Shown: in pieces, positions 21,284-34,420 of the stretch
Layout of the letters: each line of letters begins with the position of its first letter
How positions within the stretch are numbered: position 1 is the stretch's first letter
Origin: Escallonia rubra
Lineage: Eukaryota > Streptophyta > Magnoliopsida > Escalloniales > Escalloniaceae
Direction of reading: 5' to 3'
DNA: 64,000 nt
NCBI GenBank assembly: GCA_033065855.1
Contig: JAVXUO010000149.1
Location: 21,001 to 85,000, forward strand
Notes under the pieces: generated by a model
Database searches by the model: none
Told to the model about the DNA's origin: nothing
The model's input: only the letters and a program-made list of their open reading frames with translations
Translations under genes and position numbers: made by a program

Positions 21284-23135
21284 AAATTTTTAGAAGCTTG
21301 CATAACGTGATAAAAATTATTGCGTAAAATCAAGATAAGAGTTAGATACAAGCAAGTGGTACTCTCGTTATTGCGCCAAAAATTATTGCGCCAAATCTGC
21401 CTTCATTTTCCACACTTGCCACTGTATAATACCGTGATCGATAAGTACCATTGTTCTTGGTGGGCCATTCGTCCTTTTTATTTAATTGTCCTTTCAATAA
21501 TCCGCCCACTGATTTCAGCCCCGACTTGGGCGTGTAAACCTGGTGGAAGATGTGCTCCAGCAAGTGCTCCAGTTCATGCTTTTATCGATACATTCAGTTC
21601 ATGCTTTTGTGAGCTTGTTTTACTTATTTGCTCCTATCAACCTCGTACGAACTCGGATTGATAAGATTTAAATTCCGTATCTTTGATTTGAGTCTAAAAT
21701 TAAATATTTCTTATAATTATTAAGCTATCTTATTTGAAATACAAAGTTTTGATATTTTGTGCCTCTTATGGTTTTAAATTACTTTAATGTTTATTGGACC
21801 TCATTTTGAATTGAATTAATGTTTAGAACTTTCATGTGTTTAGGTTAATGCCATGACATGACATGACAATTACTATCGGTATTCAAACTTTGAACTCAGA
21901 ACATTCGCGTACTTAGACTAACGTACTTTACAGCATGTATTACGTGATTGTATCGTATCTAGTGATTAGTTCAATTATTGGAAAGTATTCATTTGACTTT
22001 GATTTGATCTTTGATGGGTTGGATTATCCTGAAGTGAAATTATTTGTCGTGTTAATTGTCTTTACACTTTCGTTTTCTTATATTTTATTTGGACTCAACT
22101 ATATTTCATTGGATACATGCGTTGTATTCCCTGCGCACGCGCGGCCGGAAGGGGGGGGGGGGAATCTTTGCTGGGCTTTGTGCTCATCCTCCATTCTCCC
22201 CCTATTTCAGGTAATTAATTCCAACACCTGCTCTCATGCATAACGTAAAATATTAGGTGATTCCAAATGAAGCAAATTATACAAGTTGCGGGATGAAGAC
22301 CATGGGGGGGCACAACCTAGCGGTTTTACCAAGTTAAAATTCGATGATTAACAAAACAATATGCTCAAAAGACAGATTATAAGCCCACTAGGTGTAGAAC
22401 CGATGTGCATTTCTATATATAATTGATATGGGACTCTTACCATCCCATAAACACAGTTTGAGATGCATATATATTTACGTCTTAGTGCTCAGGTTTTAAC
22501 AACCATTACAAACATATTCGCTGTGCTACCAACAAAAAGAGAATGAGAAACAAAAACAGACTACCATTAGAAACTGATGTCTTGTCAGTGAAAATGTGTG
22601 GAGTTGATGACATGGCAAAAAAATAAATACGAAAACGGGTGAAAATAATGAAAATACACAATAATATTTCAGTTTTGAATATAAAAATACTGAATAGAGA
22701 AATACAAAATGAAGACGGAAAATCAGAAACGTCTTCAACTGTATGCACTCCCACTGATAATACTTGAGTCTCTAATGATAGTCTTTATCTCCGTTCTTTT
22801 GCTTTTTTCTACTCTTTCTGGCCGGCAGCACATATATTTTTGTACTAGCCATTAAATCTTCGTGCCGATATGTTTGTAATGGCTGGTAGCACACGGATAT
22901 GTTTATATCGATAAAAATCTTTTATACTATTGTAAGAGTGTCACATCAGTTATATGCGTAGATTAGGATCAGTCTTATTCTTAGACAGCTTATCATCTTT
23001 CTTTTTTAGCGTGCTTTTGAATTAGATGTGGAACTTTAGCTTGGTACACAAATTATGTTTTGCCCCACCTGTGGTCTTCATCTCGCATCTCGTATAGTCC
23101 GCTTCTTTCGGATCATGGTTTGGAATCACCTAATA
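21284..23135. repeat. Post-gene repeat block of unit 2
   Basis: It matches 4871-6058 and 7840-9173 and carries the empty site for Mutator-like element 1 near 22385. A G-run lies near 22150. Short open frames (21935-22243 and 22506-22754) are shared with unit 1 but have no recognisable domain. Confidence 0.65.
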
Positions 23136-23765
23136 CTAGTTTTTTAACCCGTGCGTTGCATACGGAAATAAATTTTAAGAAATGTCACAAAAAATTAGAA
23201 TTAAAAAAATCATATGCAAAAGAACTACTCTAGGAGCAAAGATGAGAGAGAGAATAGGATATTTTAATTTTAATTTTTAGTGAGGATATAAAATTACCTT
23301 GATATAGGAGATAATGATTAAGAGATAATATATGAATCAATTTTAAAAGAGAGTAAATGATAATGACCAAGGTTGGAAGTTTTAACCATACACAAAGTAT
23401 TATATATTAAAAATGAAAGAGAATATTTGTGTCAAATAATTAGCATTTCTTATATGACATGTGGCAAGCAGAGAGAACTTGTTTTGGGCAAAATTTTTGG
23501 GAATAATTGTGGAATAAGGTATCAATTAGATTAATGAGATAATAATAATTATAGAAACTTGATTAAGGTGCAATAATTACAAATTACTTTTGAAATTTAA
23601 ATTTAAACTGATAAAAAAAAATTAACTGATTGGGGAGAGATAACTGAATTCAAAAATTAAAGGGATAATGGTAAGTAATTAAAGTTAGATTATATAATAA
23701 TAAATTAAATCCACGTATGGAGAGAGAATGTCCACGTAGGCGGTGATGTGGCAACATTCTCTTTG
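23136..23765 (-). mobile_element. Helitron-like element (minus strand), second copy
   Basis: This copy of 9174-9795 has CTAG at 23136-23139 and the same hairpin. It matches until about 23765, where the sequence TTGATGTTAATTACTG replaces the TTAGCTTCGGC end. Confidence 0.5.
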
Positions 23766-25595
23766 ATGTTAATTACTGTTGAAAAGAAAACTAAATGGAA
23801 AAACTAAAAGAATCAAACTACGTCTTTGTTTTTGTAATCTGTTAGATTGGTTTATGGTATACAGTTAAGATTTATAATTTGCATCATTTTATTATAGTTT
23901 GGTTTGGTTCTGTGAGCTTTCCAGATTTTTTTTTTCTTATTCATCACGAGAAGACAAAACTGAAGATTTTTTTTTATTTTAAAGAGAGAATTCCATTGAA
24001 TAATAAACAAGAAAGAAGAACTCAAAGCCTTAAAAAGACAACTTTTTTTTTCTTTTTTTAATTAAACAAAGAAGTTTACAAAGAGATAAGCATTGTATGT
24101 TGATTGAGGCATTGAAGGAAGAGGTCGGTTCTTTTTCTCTTTAAACACCAAAAGAGGGAAATGGGGTTTTTAGGGAGCAATCAATGACAAGCGGTTTGAA
24201 ACATTATATATGTCCAAACCACAAACCAACACTCACAATATAGACAATTACTATGCATATGTATATAAATCAATTATACATGAAACAATATATAGGACTG
24301 TTATGATTAATGTACATTTCTAATTTCAATAATAAGATGTAGTGGATACGTATAAAATCAATAATCTTGTGTTATAAGACTCGTTCATGATGCAAGCAGT
24401 AGGCTTTCAGCTTTTAGCATATAAAATATAGAATGAGAAGATCTAGTTTTACTTTATTATATAATATCATCTTAGTCTTCATTAAAGTGATCTTCTTTTT
24501 TGCGAACTGGATCTTCAGCTGCCATTGGATGATTTCCATCATTTTCTTGTGTTCGATAGTATTCTTGAACTTTATGTGCTAGCAGCCTTGCTCAGATTCT
24601 ATCATTTTCAGCCTTTTTGTTCATCTTAATGATGAATCTGAATTCTTTCCCTTCCATTTTATCTAGGTTATTTCCACTCTGCTTATAATTTTTAGTGTTA
24701 AACGTCGTTCTTACCTAAATTTTTACAAGGCATATAGTTATAAATTTGTGTACTTCTTTGATTGTATCAATTTTACGACTGGACATGCAATTAAAATTTT
24801 GCTTGCGCCGAACAATGTTATGAATGCCTATTGAATGTATCCAATTACAACTAGTTTCAGCATGTACATGCTTTTATCAATATCATTGAATCAGCAAAAT
24901 TTCTGTTAAAATAAACAAATATTCTTAATTTTCCTAGTTTACCTTGATTCATAAGATATTGGAAGTTCACATTTCTCATCCTTACAAGCTCGTTCTTTTT
25001 CTGTAATTGTAACTTTCTTGCAACATCTTTTGCATGCTTGGTGCTATGGCTCTTCTTTGTTCTTAATAATCAGTAATCTCGCTTTAAAGAGTAAAGAGCA
25101 GTACAATTACTGTATAAAGATGTTAATTTGTGCCGTATTTAAGCCTTATATTTTTTTCCTATTTTTGATGCATATTAACCTTGTTTTTCATTTTTTTTTC
25201 TATTTTTGTTTTTTCAACAATTCTTTGTTTCTTAACTAATTTTTCACGTATTTCAGTTTTATAATTATTTAATTGTTTACTAACCCAAAAATGCAACAAA
25301 AAAAAAATATTACAGTTCTCACTACCTAATATTTAGAGAACATTCATTATCCAATGTTTATTTCATTTCAACCAAATTAGAAAGGGAGTAGTAAAGGGAT
25401 TTCTTTGTTTTGTTTTTCTTTGTCATGAAACTTTTCATTTCTCAATGTTTATAACATATTTATTGTCCAATGTTCATTTAATTTTAACCAAATTTAAAAA
25501 GGAATCATAAATGGAGTGTATAATTATTATTGACGTAATTAACGGAGGACATAATCGTCCAGAAATAATTTACAACATTCGTACTTTTATAAGTA

Positions 25596-25640
<45 letters not shown>
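23766..25640. other. AT-rich insert absent from unit 1
   Basis: About 1.85 kb lies between the homologous Helitron-like text and the AT microsatellite (about 25597-25640). It has no counterpart in unit 1. It is very AT-rich with T-runs; no gene, end repeats or target duplication could be read. It may be extra Helitron cargo or a separate insertion. Confidence 0.5.
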
Positions 25641-25643
<3 letters not shown>

Positions 25644-26810
25644 CTATGCGTGAGGGCGGGTGTCGAAGTCTCACGTCGACCATAGATGAGGCATGAATAA
25701 GAAAAACGCATTATAACACAATTGAATACATTAAATATAAAATAGATTACTCAATTTGACTACTAACAATATATTTTCACTATGCATATTAATTTATTTA
25801 AATTGCTAAGGTTAGTCAAAGATAAATTACTGATTTTGTATGAAAAAAAACCTAACTCTTACTACATAGATATATCACTAATGTAATTATTAATTGTAAA
25901 AGTACATTGGTCATGTACTCGTATAAGTCTATAAGAATTTAAACTAAAAAAAATAAAGAAAGTAACCTTAATCTATTCTTATTTTTTGGCAATCTAAAGA
26001 TTTAGAATTTGAGATTTGAAAAAACGAAGATAAAACAAGCAAATGACAAAGATAAAAATTGTTACAGGGCATAAAGAGTGAAAAACACAATAAATTGAAA
26101 TTCTAATAAAGTAGTGTTACAGTATAGTAGCATTTTTATAAGTGTTTTAAACATGTTTATCCATAATCTAAGAAACTAACAAAAATTTTCAAAAATATTG
26201 AGGGGTGCCATGGCCATGGAGGTGGTGTGCCTCGGACTCTTATACTTGATGTGCTCCTCTTCTCTAGAGCATGCTCTTCAGTTCACAACAAATGCATTAG
26301 CTGATGCACGCTAGTGTGCATTCATTGCGCTTCTTTTTTCTGTACATGTGTCGTTTGGGACATATATCGAATTAGCCTCTAATATTTGACACTTTTCAAC
26401 AGCCAAGGATGGCTCATTTGAACATTCCGACCTACATAGTTCAATATATTAACACTTAAATACAGGAAAATTGATGGACCGAAGTGAAGGCAAGTTTTTG
26501 GTTCAATTCATTGACCTACATAGTTCAATTTATTTACAAACCCTTGCACCAACTTGGCCCATGTATGATTTGCCTCCAATATTTGACACTCTTCAACAGC
26601 CAAGGATGACTCATTTTAACCTACATAGTTCAATACAGGAAAATTGATGGACCGAAGTGAAGGAGGAGGCAAGTTTTTGGTTCAGTTTATCGCTGTACTA
26701 GGCTTCAAAGGAAATATTGTACATGAAGATCTGGGGATTGGAAATGAAAAATGGGAGTGAAAGCATTTTTTTTGCCATCATTACGAAAATGGAAAACAAG
26801 AAAGGCAAAA
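25641..26810. repeat. Unit 2 copy of the region upstream of C
   Basis: This matches 9887-11180. It includes the doubled CAACAGCCAAGGATG segment (about 26399 and 26596). It ends where Mutator-like element 3 is inserted. No gene. Confidence 0.7.
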
Positions 26811-28073
26811 GGGATAATATGTCCCTATATTGTTATTTTGGTCCCTGAACTTTAAAATTTGTTAAATCAGCCCCTGTACTTTGTGTCGTCATCAATTTAG
26901 TCCCTCCGTTAGCATTTCTGTTAAAACTCAGGGGTATTTTAGTCAAATAATGAAAAAATATGGGATAATACCATTTTAGTCCCCTGAACTATCCCCGCTT
27001 TTTTTATTTTGGTCCCTGTACTTTAAAGTTCGTTAAATCAGTCCATGTACTTTGCATCGTCATTAATTTAGTCCATCCGTTAGCATTTCTGTTAAAACTC
27101 GGGGGTATTTTAGTCAAATAATGAAAAAATATTTCATATCTCTTCCATTTCTGCCTTCCCCAACCCACACCACCCCCCCCCCCTCGCGCCGCCTTTCCAC
27201 CATTGCTACCATCACCACCAGTCGTTCGATCACTACCATTCTCAGCCACAAGAAGACATGTTCATCATACCTGCCATTAACCCCCCACTCTCCCCCATTA
27301 TTCTTCCCCCATATCTGCTGCGACCACCGTAAATCAACCATCACCGCTTCCACATTTTCTCTAGCAATTGGTGGAATGCATAAGCCCTCCATAGAGATGG
27401 GTGACCTTCCTGGGTTTCCTTTGCAGATTCTTGTCATTTTTCGTTGCAGATCTGAGAATGGAAGGAATTGGGTGGGCTTCCTAGTTTCCTTTGTTGTAAT
27501 TGAGGTGTTGGTGTTGAGAAGGAGGACAAAGGGTATGTTAAATCAGGTAAGGGATGTTCCATGTGGTGAGTCATATGTAATTGTAGTAGAAGATGATTGA
27601 TGGGTTTACTTTTAAAGGGATGAAATTTGGAGTTCGTGATTTTGGTGGTGGCTGCTAGGATGGAGAAGAGAAGGAGGAAAGGAAGACGGGGAAGGGAGAA
27701 GAGAGAGAAAGGTAAGGGGGAGAGGTTGAGGACTATAAGGCTAGAGCTTGACAGAAATATCCTTAAATTTATAACAAAAATGCTAACAGATGGACTAAAT
27801 TAATGACGATGCAAAGTACATGGACTGATTTAAGGAACTTTAAAGTACAGGGACCAAAATAAAAAAGCGGAGATAGTTCAGGAGACTAAAATAGTATTAT
27901 CCCATATTTTTTCATTATTTGACTAAACTACCCCCGAGTTTTAACAGAAATGCTAACGGATGGACTAAATTGATGACGGCACAAAGTACATGGACTGATT
28001 TAACGAATTTTAAGTTATAGGGACCAAAATAACAAAACGAGGATAGTTCAGGGGAGTAAAATAATATTATCCC
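26811..28073. mobile_element. Mutator-like element 3 with doubled inverted ends, in the promoter of gene D
   Basis: The ends are GGGATAATATG... and ...ATATTATCCC, flanked by a perfect 9-base target duplication AAGGCAAAA (26802-26810, 28074-28082). The related site near 11171-11190 is empty. Each end contains two tandem versions of the terminal sequence: outer 26811 and inner 26962 on the left, inner end 27903 and outer end 28073 on the right. Both carry the GGTCCCTGTACTTTAAA-type phrase. The interior has an open frame at 27121-27600 on the plus strand, largely simple sequence (CACC/CCC), with no recognised domain. It lies 283 bases upstream of the D leader ATG. Confidence 0.88.
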
Positions 28074-28355
28074 AAGGCAAAAAGCAAAAGTCACCCGACT
28101 GAGTCGTGACTGGTCATTAGCAAAAGCCAGTTGTGCACAACTTTCAAGTTCTCTGGGTAGCATCATTTGTTTCTTCGGCCTGGCGCTGGCAAATGGTACG
28201 GTGAACAGTGAAAGCATCTTTTTTGCGCGTGGGAAGATGAAGTTTGTATCAACCGTTCATGAGGACCGCGTTTGTACGGGCCTCTAATTGAGTACTATAT
28301 GTAGGTAGAGAACTTATACAAAATTTACACTAAGTGAGCAGAGACGAGAGTAAGC

Positions 28356-31300
28356 ATGACCAACAGGCTTCTCCAGTTATCCTCAATGGATCAAAGGGGA
28401 GAGAGAGAGAGATAGCATGCTCTATGATGCATCATATACTGGGAGTGTTGAGTCACTGAAGAAGTTAAGGGAAGAAGATCCGTTCACCCTTGCCAGAAAT
28501 TCGGTCACCAACTTCAACGAAACACCCTTACATCTAGCCGCGATGCGAGGCCATGCAGCCTTTGCAAAAGCACTGGTGGGCTATCAGCCAAATCTCGTCA
28601 GGGAATTGGATTCTCAGCGCTATTCTCCACTACACTAGGCTTCTGCAAACGGCTACGTCAAGATAGTGAAGCTGTTGTTGACGGAGGACTCGAGAGTATG
28701 CCATGTTCCCGATCAGGACGAAAGGACTCCTCTTCATCTCGCGGTGATGAAGGGCCGAGGTGATGTTATAAATGAGTTGATTTCGGCCCAAGAACAAGTC
28801 ACGCGGTATACACTTGACGGCGGTGAGACCATTTTGCATTTGTGCGTGAAACACAACAATTTGGAAGCTATAAAGCGACTACTGGAGTTGGTTGGTGATC
28901 TTGCGAATGCACAAGATCACAATGGCAACACCATTTTACACACTGCAACTGCTCTAAAACAAATGGAGGTAAGTGATCGAACCTTATAAATTGGACTATT
29001 ACTAGTTAATGCACCCGTGCAAAGGCACGGTACATGAATAAAAAATGGGCATCTCATCCAACCAAATTTTTTTTTTTTTAAATAGTCCTGTAAAATTGAA
29101 ATGTCAATAACTTTTAACACTAATTAGACAGGACAAAACAAACCATTATAGATTATTTTTCTAGCTCTTCATACCATTTACTTTTACTCGAAGTTTTAAT
29201 TGGGGATGCTCAACATCATATTTGCGTCATCATCATGTAATGTATTGATTATTTCATCTTCAGCACTGCCTTGGTTCTTTTGGATGACATCATGTCCACA
29301 AAACGAATCATCAATAAAAATTAAATAAAAAAGAAATAAGCTATAATTTTTAACAATATATCAATAGTACTTAACATACAATGTTGTTTATGTCCAAATT
29401 TTGGAGCATACTTTCTTTCGATCAGTGTTATGGGGGAATACGTTTCCAATATTATCAACATTTGTTGATTTTCTAGTCCTTTATATCAATCATAGTAAAG
29501 ATCCATTTGTATTCATATCAATACATCTATGTGTATTCAGTGTGTTGCGTTTGCAAGATGTCATGGTTGTCTTTACTAATCTGATTCAAATTCATAAACA
29601 TAAATGTGCAATGGATGAATGATTTTAAATGATTGTCTATGCCATCATGTGTAAAAAAGGAATTGTTGCATTTAAAAAAGAATGAAATGCTATAACATAA
29701 GCAATAATTTCAACAATATGTTAATTATACTTAACATTCAAAGTTATCTAAGCCCAAAACCTGGAGCATACTTTCTTCCAAATAATGTTATGGGGGAAAA
29801 TCGTATTCAAACATTATCAACTTTGTTTATTTTCTAGCTCTTTATATCAACTATATTAAACAATTGTGTGTATTTATATCCTGATTGTAGAAATGCCATT
29901 TTTCTAGCTAGGAAAATGATATTTTCCTATAGAAAAGGACTTTTTCTGTTTTTTAATCCAACTCATAATAGTGTTAATAGTATTGAAAGTGAGTAACATG
30001 ATTACCTAAATACAATATTGAAAAGAGAACTTTCAAATTATTGCTACGACTAAAATTACCACAGCCACAATTTTTTCACCACAACCGTCATAAGTGCCAA
30101 ATATTTGTTCGTCGTCACCACTGCTACAATCACTCTATTCTTACCATTACCAGCGCCACCATAGCTAGCATCTACAATTATTGTTATCAGCGTTTGTACC
30201 ACATTTACCAAAACAATCATTTCTATTTTCTTTCAAACCAATGGCATACTTTAAAGTGAGCCCAGTCACGTTTAATAGATTTAACCAAACATTCAGTGTT
30301 AGATGATTTCCTGACTTCATGATAGAATGATAATAATATGGCCTAATATAATTATTTCCCTTAAAAAATATTTCTATTTTTTTTTCCAAGTGTGTTTTTA
30401 CATGTTTCACAGTGGTCAGTAGTTAAGGATCTTTATATTTATACTATAACTAAGGTTTACATTATTCTACTTCGTTACTTTTATTTTCTATGTAAGAGAT
30501 ACCAAATTTTATAAAACCAAAAAGGGATTTCTCACAAATAGGAATTTATTAATCAGAAACATGTTCTAAGTAAGTGAACATAAATAATAGATAGCTGATT
30601 GTTTAATTTTTAGCTAAAGTTCACTTTTTGTAAAATAAACAAATAGCCTGCACACCTATTACACACTGGCTAGATAGTTTAAAAGACTACATATATAGGT
30701 AGTTTTATGTACTCCAAAAGGTTTGAAACTAAACAATATAATGGATGTAAAATCGACTAAAGGAGGTTCATTCTAAAACTGAAAAATTAAAGATTGTAGT
30801 TACTTAATCAAAACCATAAGCAACCAAATATTATAGCACCCGAAACTCTTTTTTACGCTAATATAATACATGCAAAATATTTTAACCTTGGGTGATATAA
30901 GTGTGAGAAAATTCATAATCATTGAAAATCTTCTACGCACTTATTTGATAATCAGAAAGTAAAGGCACCGAAAAAACCATTACATTTTAATTATATACCA
31001 ACCATATCCCCAAACGTATGGCCTAGCCACCAATTGTTTAAAAAATACGTGTTGTGGTAGAGTTTCATCTGTAAGGAATGTAGCTAAATCTTTAGCAACC
31101 AATATATTTTAAAGAGATTGTGAATTTGAGTCAACCCCATTTATTATAAAGTGGAAAAATATTATCTTTCTTATGTTTAGTAGCTCAATCCCTTCTTTTA
31201 TAAATTAAAAAAAGTATCATGCTTCTTGGTGTATTACATTCTATATATATTAACATATAATGGATGGATGTTTCAACTTTATGTCGAAAAACATATAAAT

Positions 31301-33430
31301 TTACTTGTAAATTCATACGATATACTTGCAGAATATTTGCAATCTAAATCAGTGAGGGATTTACATATAAATCGGTTAATGATACATGTACAATCTTTAG
31401 ATGTAAATTTACTTCTTTCAAATTTATAGATAATGGATGAATGTTTCAATGTACATGTATATTGATACATTGAAGTTTAGTAAAAACCAAAAGTTCCCTT
31501 CTTGATAAATAATTACGATAACCTGAAATCGTTAAGCTATTCAATTTGAGATGCAAAGTTTTGATATTTTGTGACTTTTATGACTTTGAGATACTTTGAT
31601 GTCTATTGGACAATTTGAATTGGACTAATGTTAGAACCTTTACGTGCTTACCTTAATGTGATGTCACGATATGATATGGCTATTGCTACAGGTATACAAA
31701 CTTTGAACTTAGAACCTTCACGTGCTTTATAGTTACGTACTACATGATTGTATCGTATTTGATTATTAGTTCAATTATTTGACTACGTTCATTTGACTTT
31801 GATTTGATATTTGATGGGTTGGATATCCTGAAGTGAGATTATTTGTCGTGCTAAGATTATATATCATCTTCGCACTTTGGTTTTCGTATTCTTCATCTGT
31901 ACTCAACTATACGTTATTGGATACTTGTGTTGTATTCCGTGGGGATGTGTGTGTATGATCTTTGCTGGGCTTTGTGCTCACCCCCCCCCCCCCCCCCAAT
32001 TTCAGGTAATTAAGCTGAGACAATAGTAGAGGAGTTACCTATAAGAATCAGCTCGAAATTGTTCTTTAATTTTGGACTTTCTTTAATAATTTGAAACTAA
32101 GAGATTTGTAATAGTTTTGATAAGTGACTTTTGAGAAAGTGACTATTGTTATTAGATTTCCTTTGCAATTATGAGACTTGAATGATGAATAAAAATGCTA
32201 TTGATTTGGGATATGTTTAGAGCTTTGATTACTTCTTTTTTGAAGTTATGTTCTTGGTAAAATATTTTGCGTATAATATTTCTGATAAGCAGGATTATTT
32301 TGAAATAGTATGTGTAGGTACGCCTCCGGATTAGGGGCGTGACATTTACCATGAGATTGATGTCCCACTTAAGGGGGATTTCTTGATAACAAACCAAGAG
32401 CTATATTAACATTGCATTCATTCTGCGGCTTTGCTTTGCATGTTTCACTAGCTTATGAGAGTAATTGGAATGAATGCAGACGTTGAAATATTTGCTTAGG
32501 GAACCTCCTGTTGTGAGAGTAAACGCATTGAATGCAAACGGTTTTACAGCTCTGGATGTCATACAAAACATGCCAACGGATAAGAAATCCGTAGATATTC
32601 GGAATCTGCTTGTCGCAGCCGGAGCTCAAAGAGCCAGAGACTTGACTCCAGCAACCACAAAAGAAGATCACGATAACGGGATATCCTCATTTGTACCGGA
32701 CGAGCACAGGGCATTAGTGCCACGTCGGCCACGTTTGGGACGCAGCACAATGACAAAACGTGCTTGGTGGAAAAAGATGCACAAAATCGCGATGAATCGC
32801 TCGAAGAAGCAGCACATTTGGCTGGAAAAGAAGTATGATTCCTTGTTGATAGCTGCAACACTGATTGCAACTATGGCTTATCAAGCCGCCATTAACCCCC
32901 CTGGTGGTCTTTGGCAAGAAGATATAGAATTTGAATATAAAGGCATGAAGAATAAAACTTTCTATGCTGGGACATTTGTAATGGCCGCTAACTATCCCGA
33001 AGTGTACGAGACATTCTGGAAGTACAACACCACGTCTTTCGTTGCTGCTCTGAGCGTAGTCCTTCTACTAGTAAACGGCCTACCGCTGAAACAAAGAATC
33101 TTCGCGTGGCTCCTTATGGCGACAATGTTGGTGGCAATGACATTCATGGCACTCACGTACCTAATCTCAATGAGAGCCGTTACACCTGGGAATAGTTACG
33201 AATCTATGATGGGGGAATGGTCACATAAGGATCCCAAATCCATGTGGAAGCCAATCCTCAAGGTGGTTAAAATCTCAGTGTATACATGGTTTGTAGTCGT
33301 TGGTGCTGTTTTATTGGTGCACAGTTGCCGCTTCCTCATGTGGATCACGGGGATCTTTCGCCGCTATAGAAACAAAAGGGTTTCTTCACCAATGTCTAAT
33401 GGAGAAGTAGCGTTTGAATGCACCGTATGA
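28356..33430 (+). pseudogene. Gene D: ankyrin-repeat/PGG gene with a nonsense codon and a 3.5 kb intron
   Basis: Exon 1 is about 28356-28968 and exon 2 is 32480-33430, with a canonical donor (GAG|GTAAGT) and acceptor (ATGCAG|ACG). The leader ATG at 28356 runs into a stop in the GA tract; the second ATG (28417, MLYDAS) is in frame. Codon CTT/TTG of the second repeat region is replaced by TAG at 28636-28638. Exon 2 is fully open. It encodes VNALNANGFTALDV, an extended hydrophilic loop, the PGG segment NPPGGLWQED, four spans and a 25-residue tail ending ECTV. The intron carries about 3.5 kb of inserted sequence. An internal restart after 28638 would lose the first two repeats. Exon 2 is closest to G (NYPxVYETFW, AVTPGNSYESM). 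Confidence 0.85.
28969..32479. other. Expanded intron of gene D
   Basis: Other copies have introns of about 98-125 bases; this one is 3511. It begins with 32 bases of normal intron, then CTAG at 29002 with a strong hairpin phrase (cccgtgcaaaggcacgg), as at a minus-strand Helitron end. Two partial copies of the dispersed repeat follow (about 29080-29650 and 29660-29890), then featureless AT-rich DNA (29900-31490). A diverged copy of the 5390-5870 block lies at 31500-32010 with a C-run near 31981. No coding capacity is seen. The 3-prime intron end (tttcactagcttatg) is normal. Confidence 0.7.
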
Positions 33431-34420
33431 CTTTCCTTCTTGCCGTTTAATTTCCAGTGATTGTGTCCACCTGAGAGGAAGAGTCACTGGCGTCTCCATC
33501 CGGTGAGTTAGGCAGGCCACTAGTCGAATCGCATGAAGGCTTTGTATTCTTCCCTCTAGCTATATGTTCTTCATTTTGTTCGTCTATATATCATCTGTGG
33601 TAATATGTAATTTCTCGTGCATCAAGGGTTTCACCCTCTTCCTTTCCACAAAAAATGGAAACATGTAGAATTTTATATATTTGGATGTAATTCTCTGAAA
33701 CTGTTTGTGCTTGGAAGAAACATGCCCGGACGAGGACCGTAATCATCCCAAAACAAAAAAGTACATACAGAGAGAAGTGATTAGATTTAGTGCGGAACTC
33801 ACACCAAAGCCCTAGCCAGCGCCAGGCAAACGAAACGTAGGACGCTACCCAGACCACACCCCCCCCCCCCCCCCCCCCACACAAAAAAAAAATGACCATA
33901 AGGCAAATACTTCTCTTGGCCCCCGAAATGATTAACTGTTCAAGGCGCTGGCTCGTCGTACTATCTTTTCAAATCGGACTTTCATATATTATCTAGCTCG
34001 GGCTTATTTGATATTGGCCTACGTATCATAATGGGTTATGAGGATGGAAATTTTAGCCTTTTTCAAGGGGACCAGGGGCCATAGACAAGCCCAGATTTTA
34101 TATTCTGACATTGGATCATCATCCTCCGTTACGCCCAGGACGGAGGCTTCATCTTCTGGCTTATCTCAGGCAACCATTACGCTAGAAGACGAACCATTGC
34201 TGGGCACTGTGGACAGTGGGTTTCGGAGGACTCTCCCATCACCACCCGAGATGCCGATTAAAAGGGAGGTTTTTATGCAACACCCCGTTTCTACTCCTCA
34301 AATACCGCTGGCTGGCCGGCCGAACGTTTTTAGCCTGGAACTGTCTCTACAGGCTTTGCACCTCACGACGGATAAAATTCGTCAAGATTTAACGCTTAAG
34401 ATTCATCCCAAATCTGCAGG
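33431..34420. other. 3-prime flank of gene D with an unrecognised open frame
   Basis: 33431-33900 matches the 3-prime flank of G (47941-48297), with a long C-run at about 33857-33880. An open frame at 34038-34487 (149 residues) contains GSSSSVTPRTEASSSGLSQ. I recognise no domain in it; its end runs into the start of the dispersed repeat. It may be a fragment of an unrelated gene or chance. Confidence 0.45.

Noticed and set aside
32290-32400. Possible LTR edge (GGATTAGGGGCGTGACA) in the D intron
   Set aside because: No TG/CA ends, target duplication or partner could be found.
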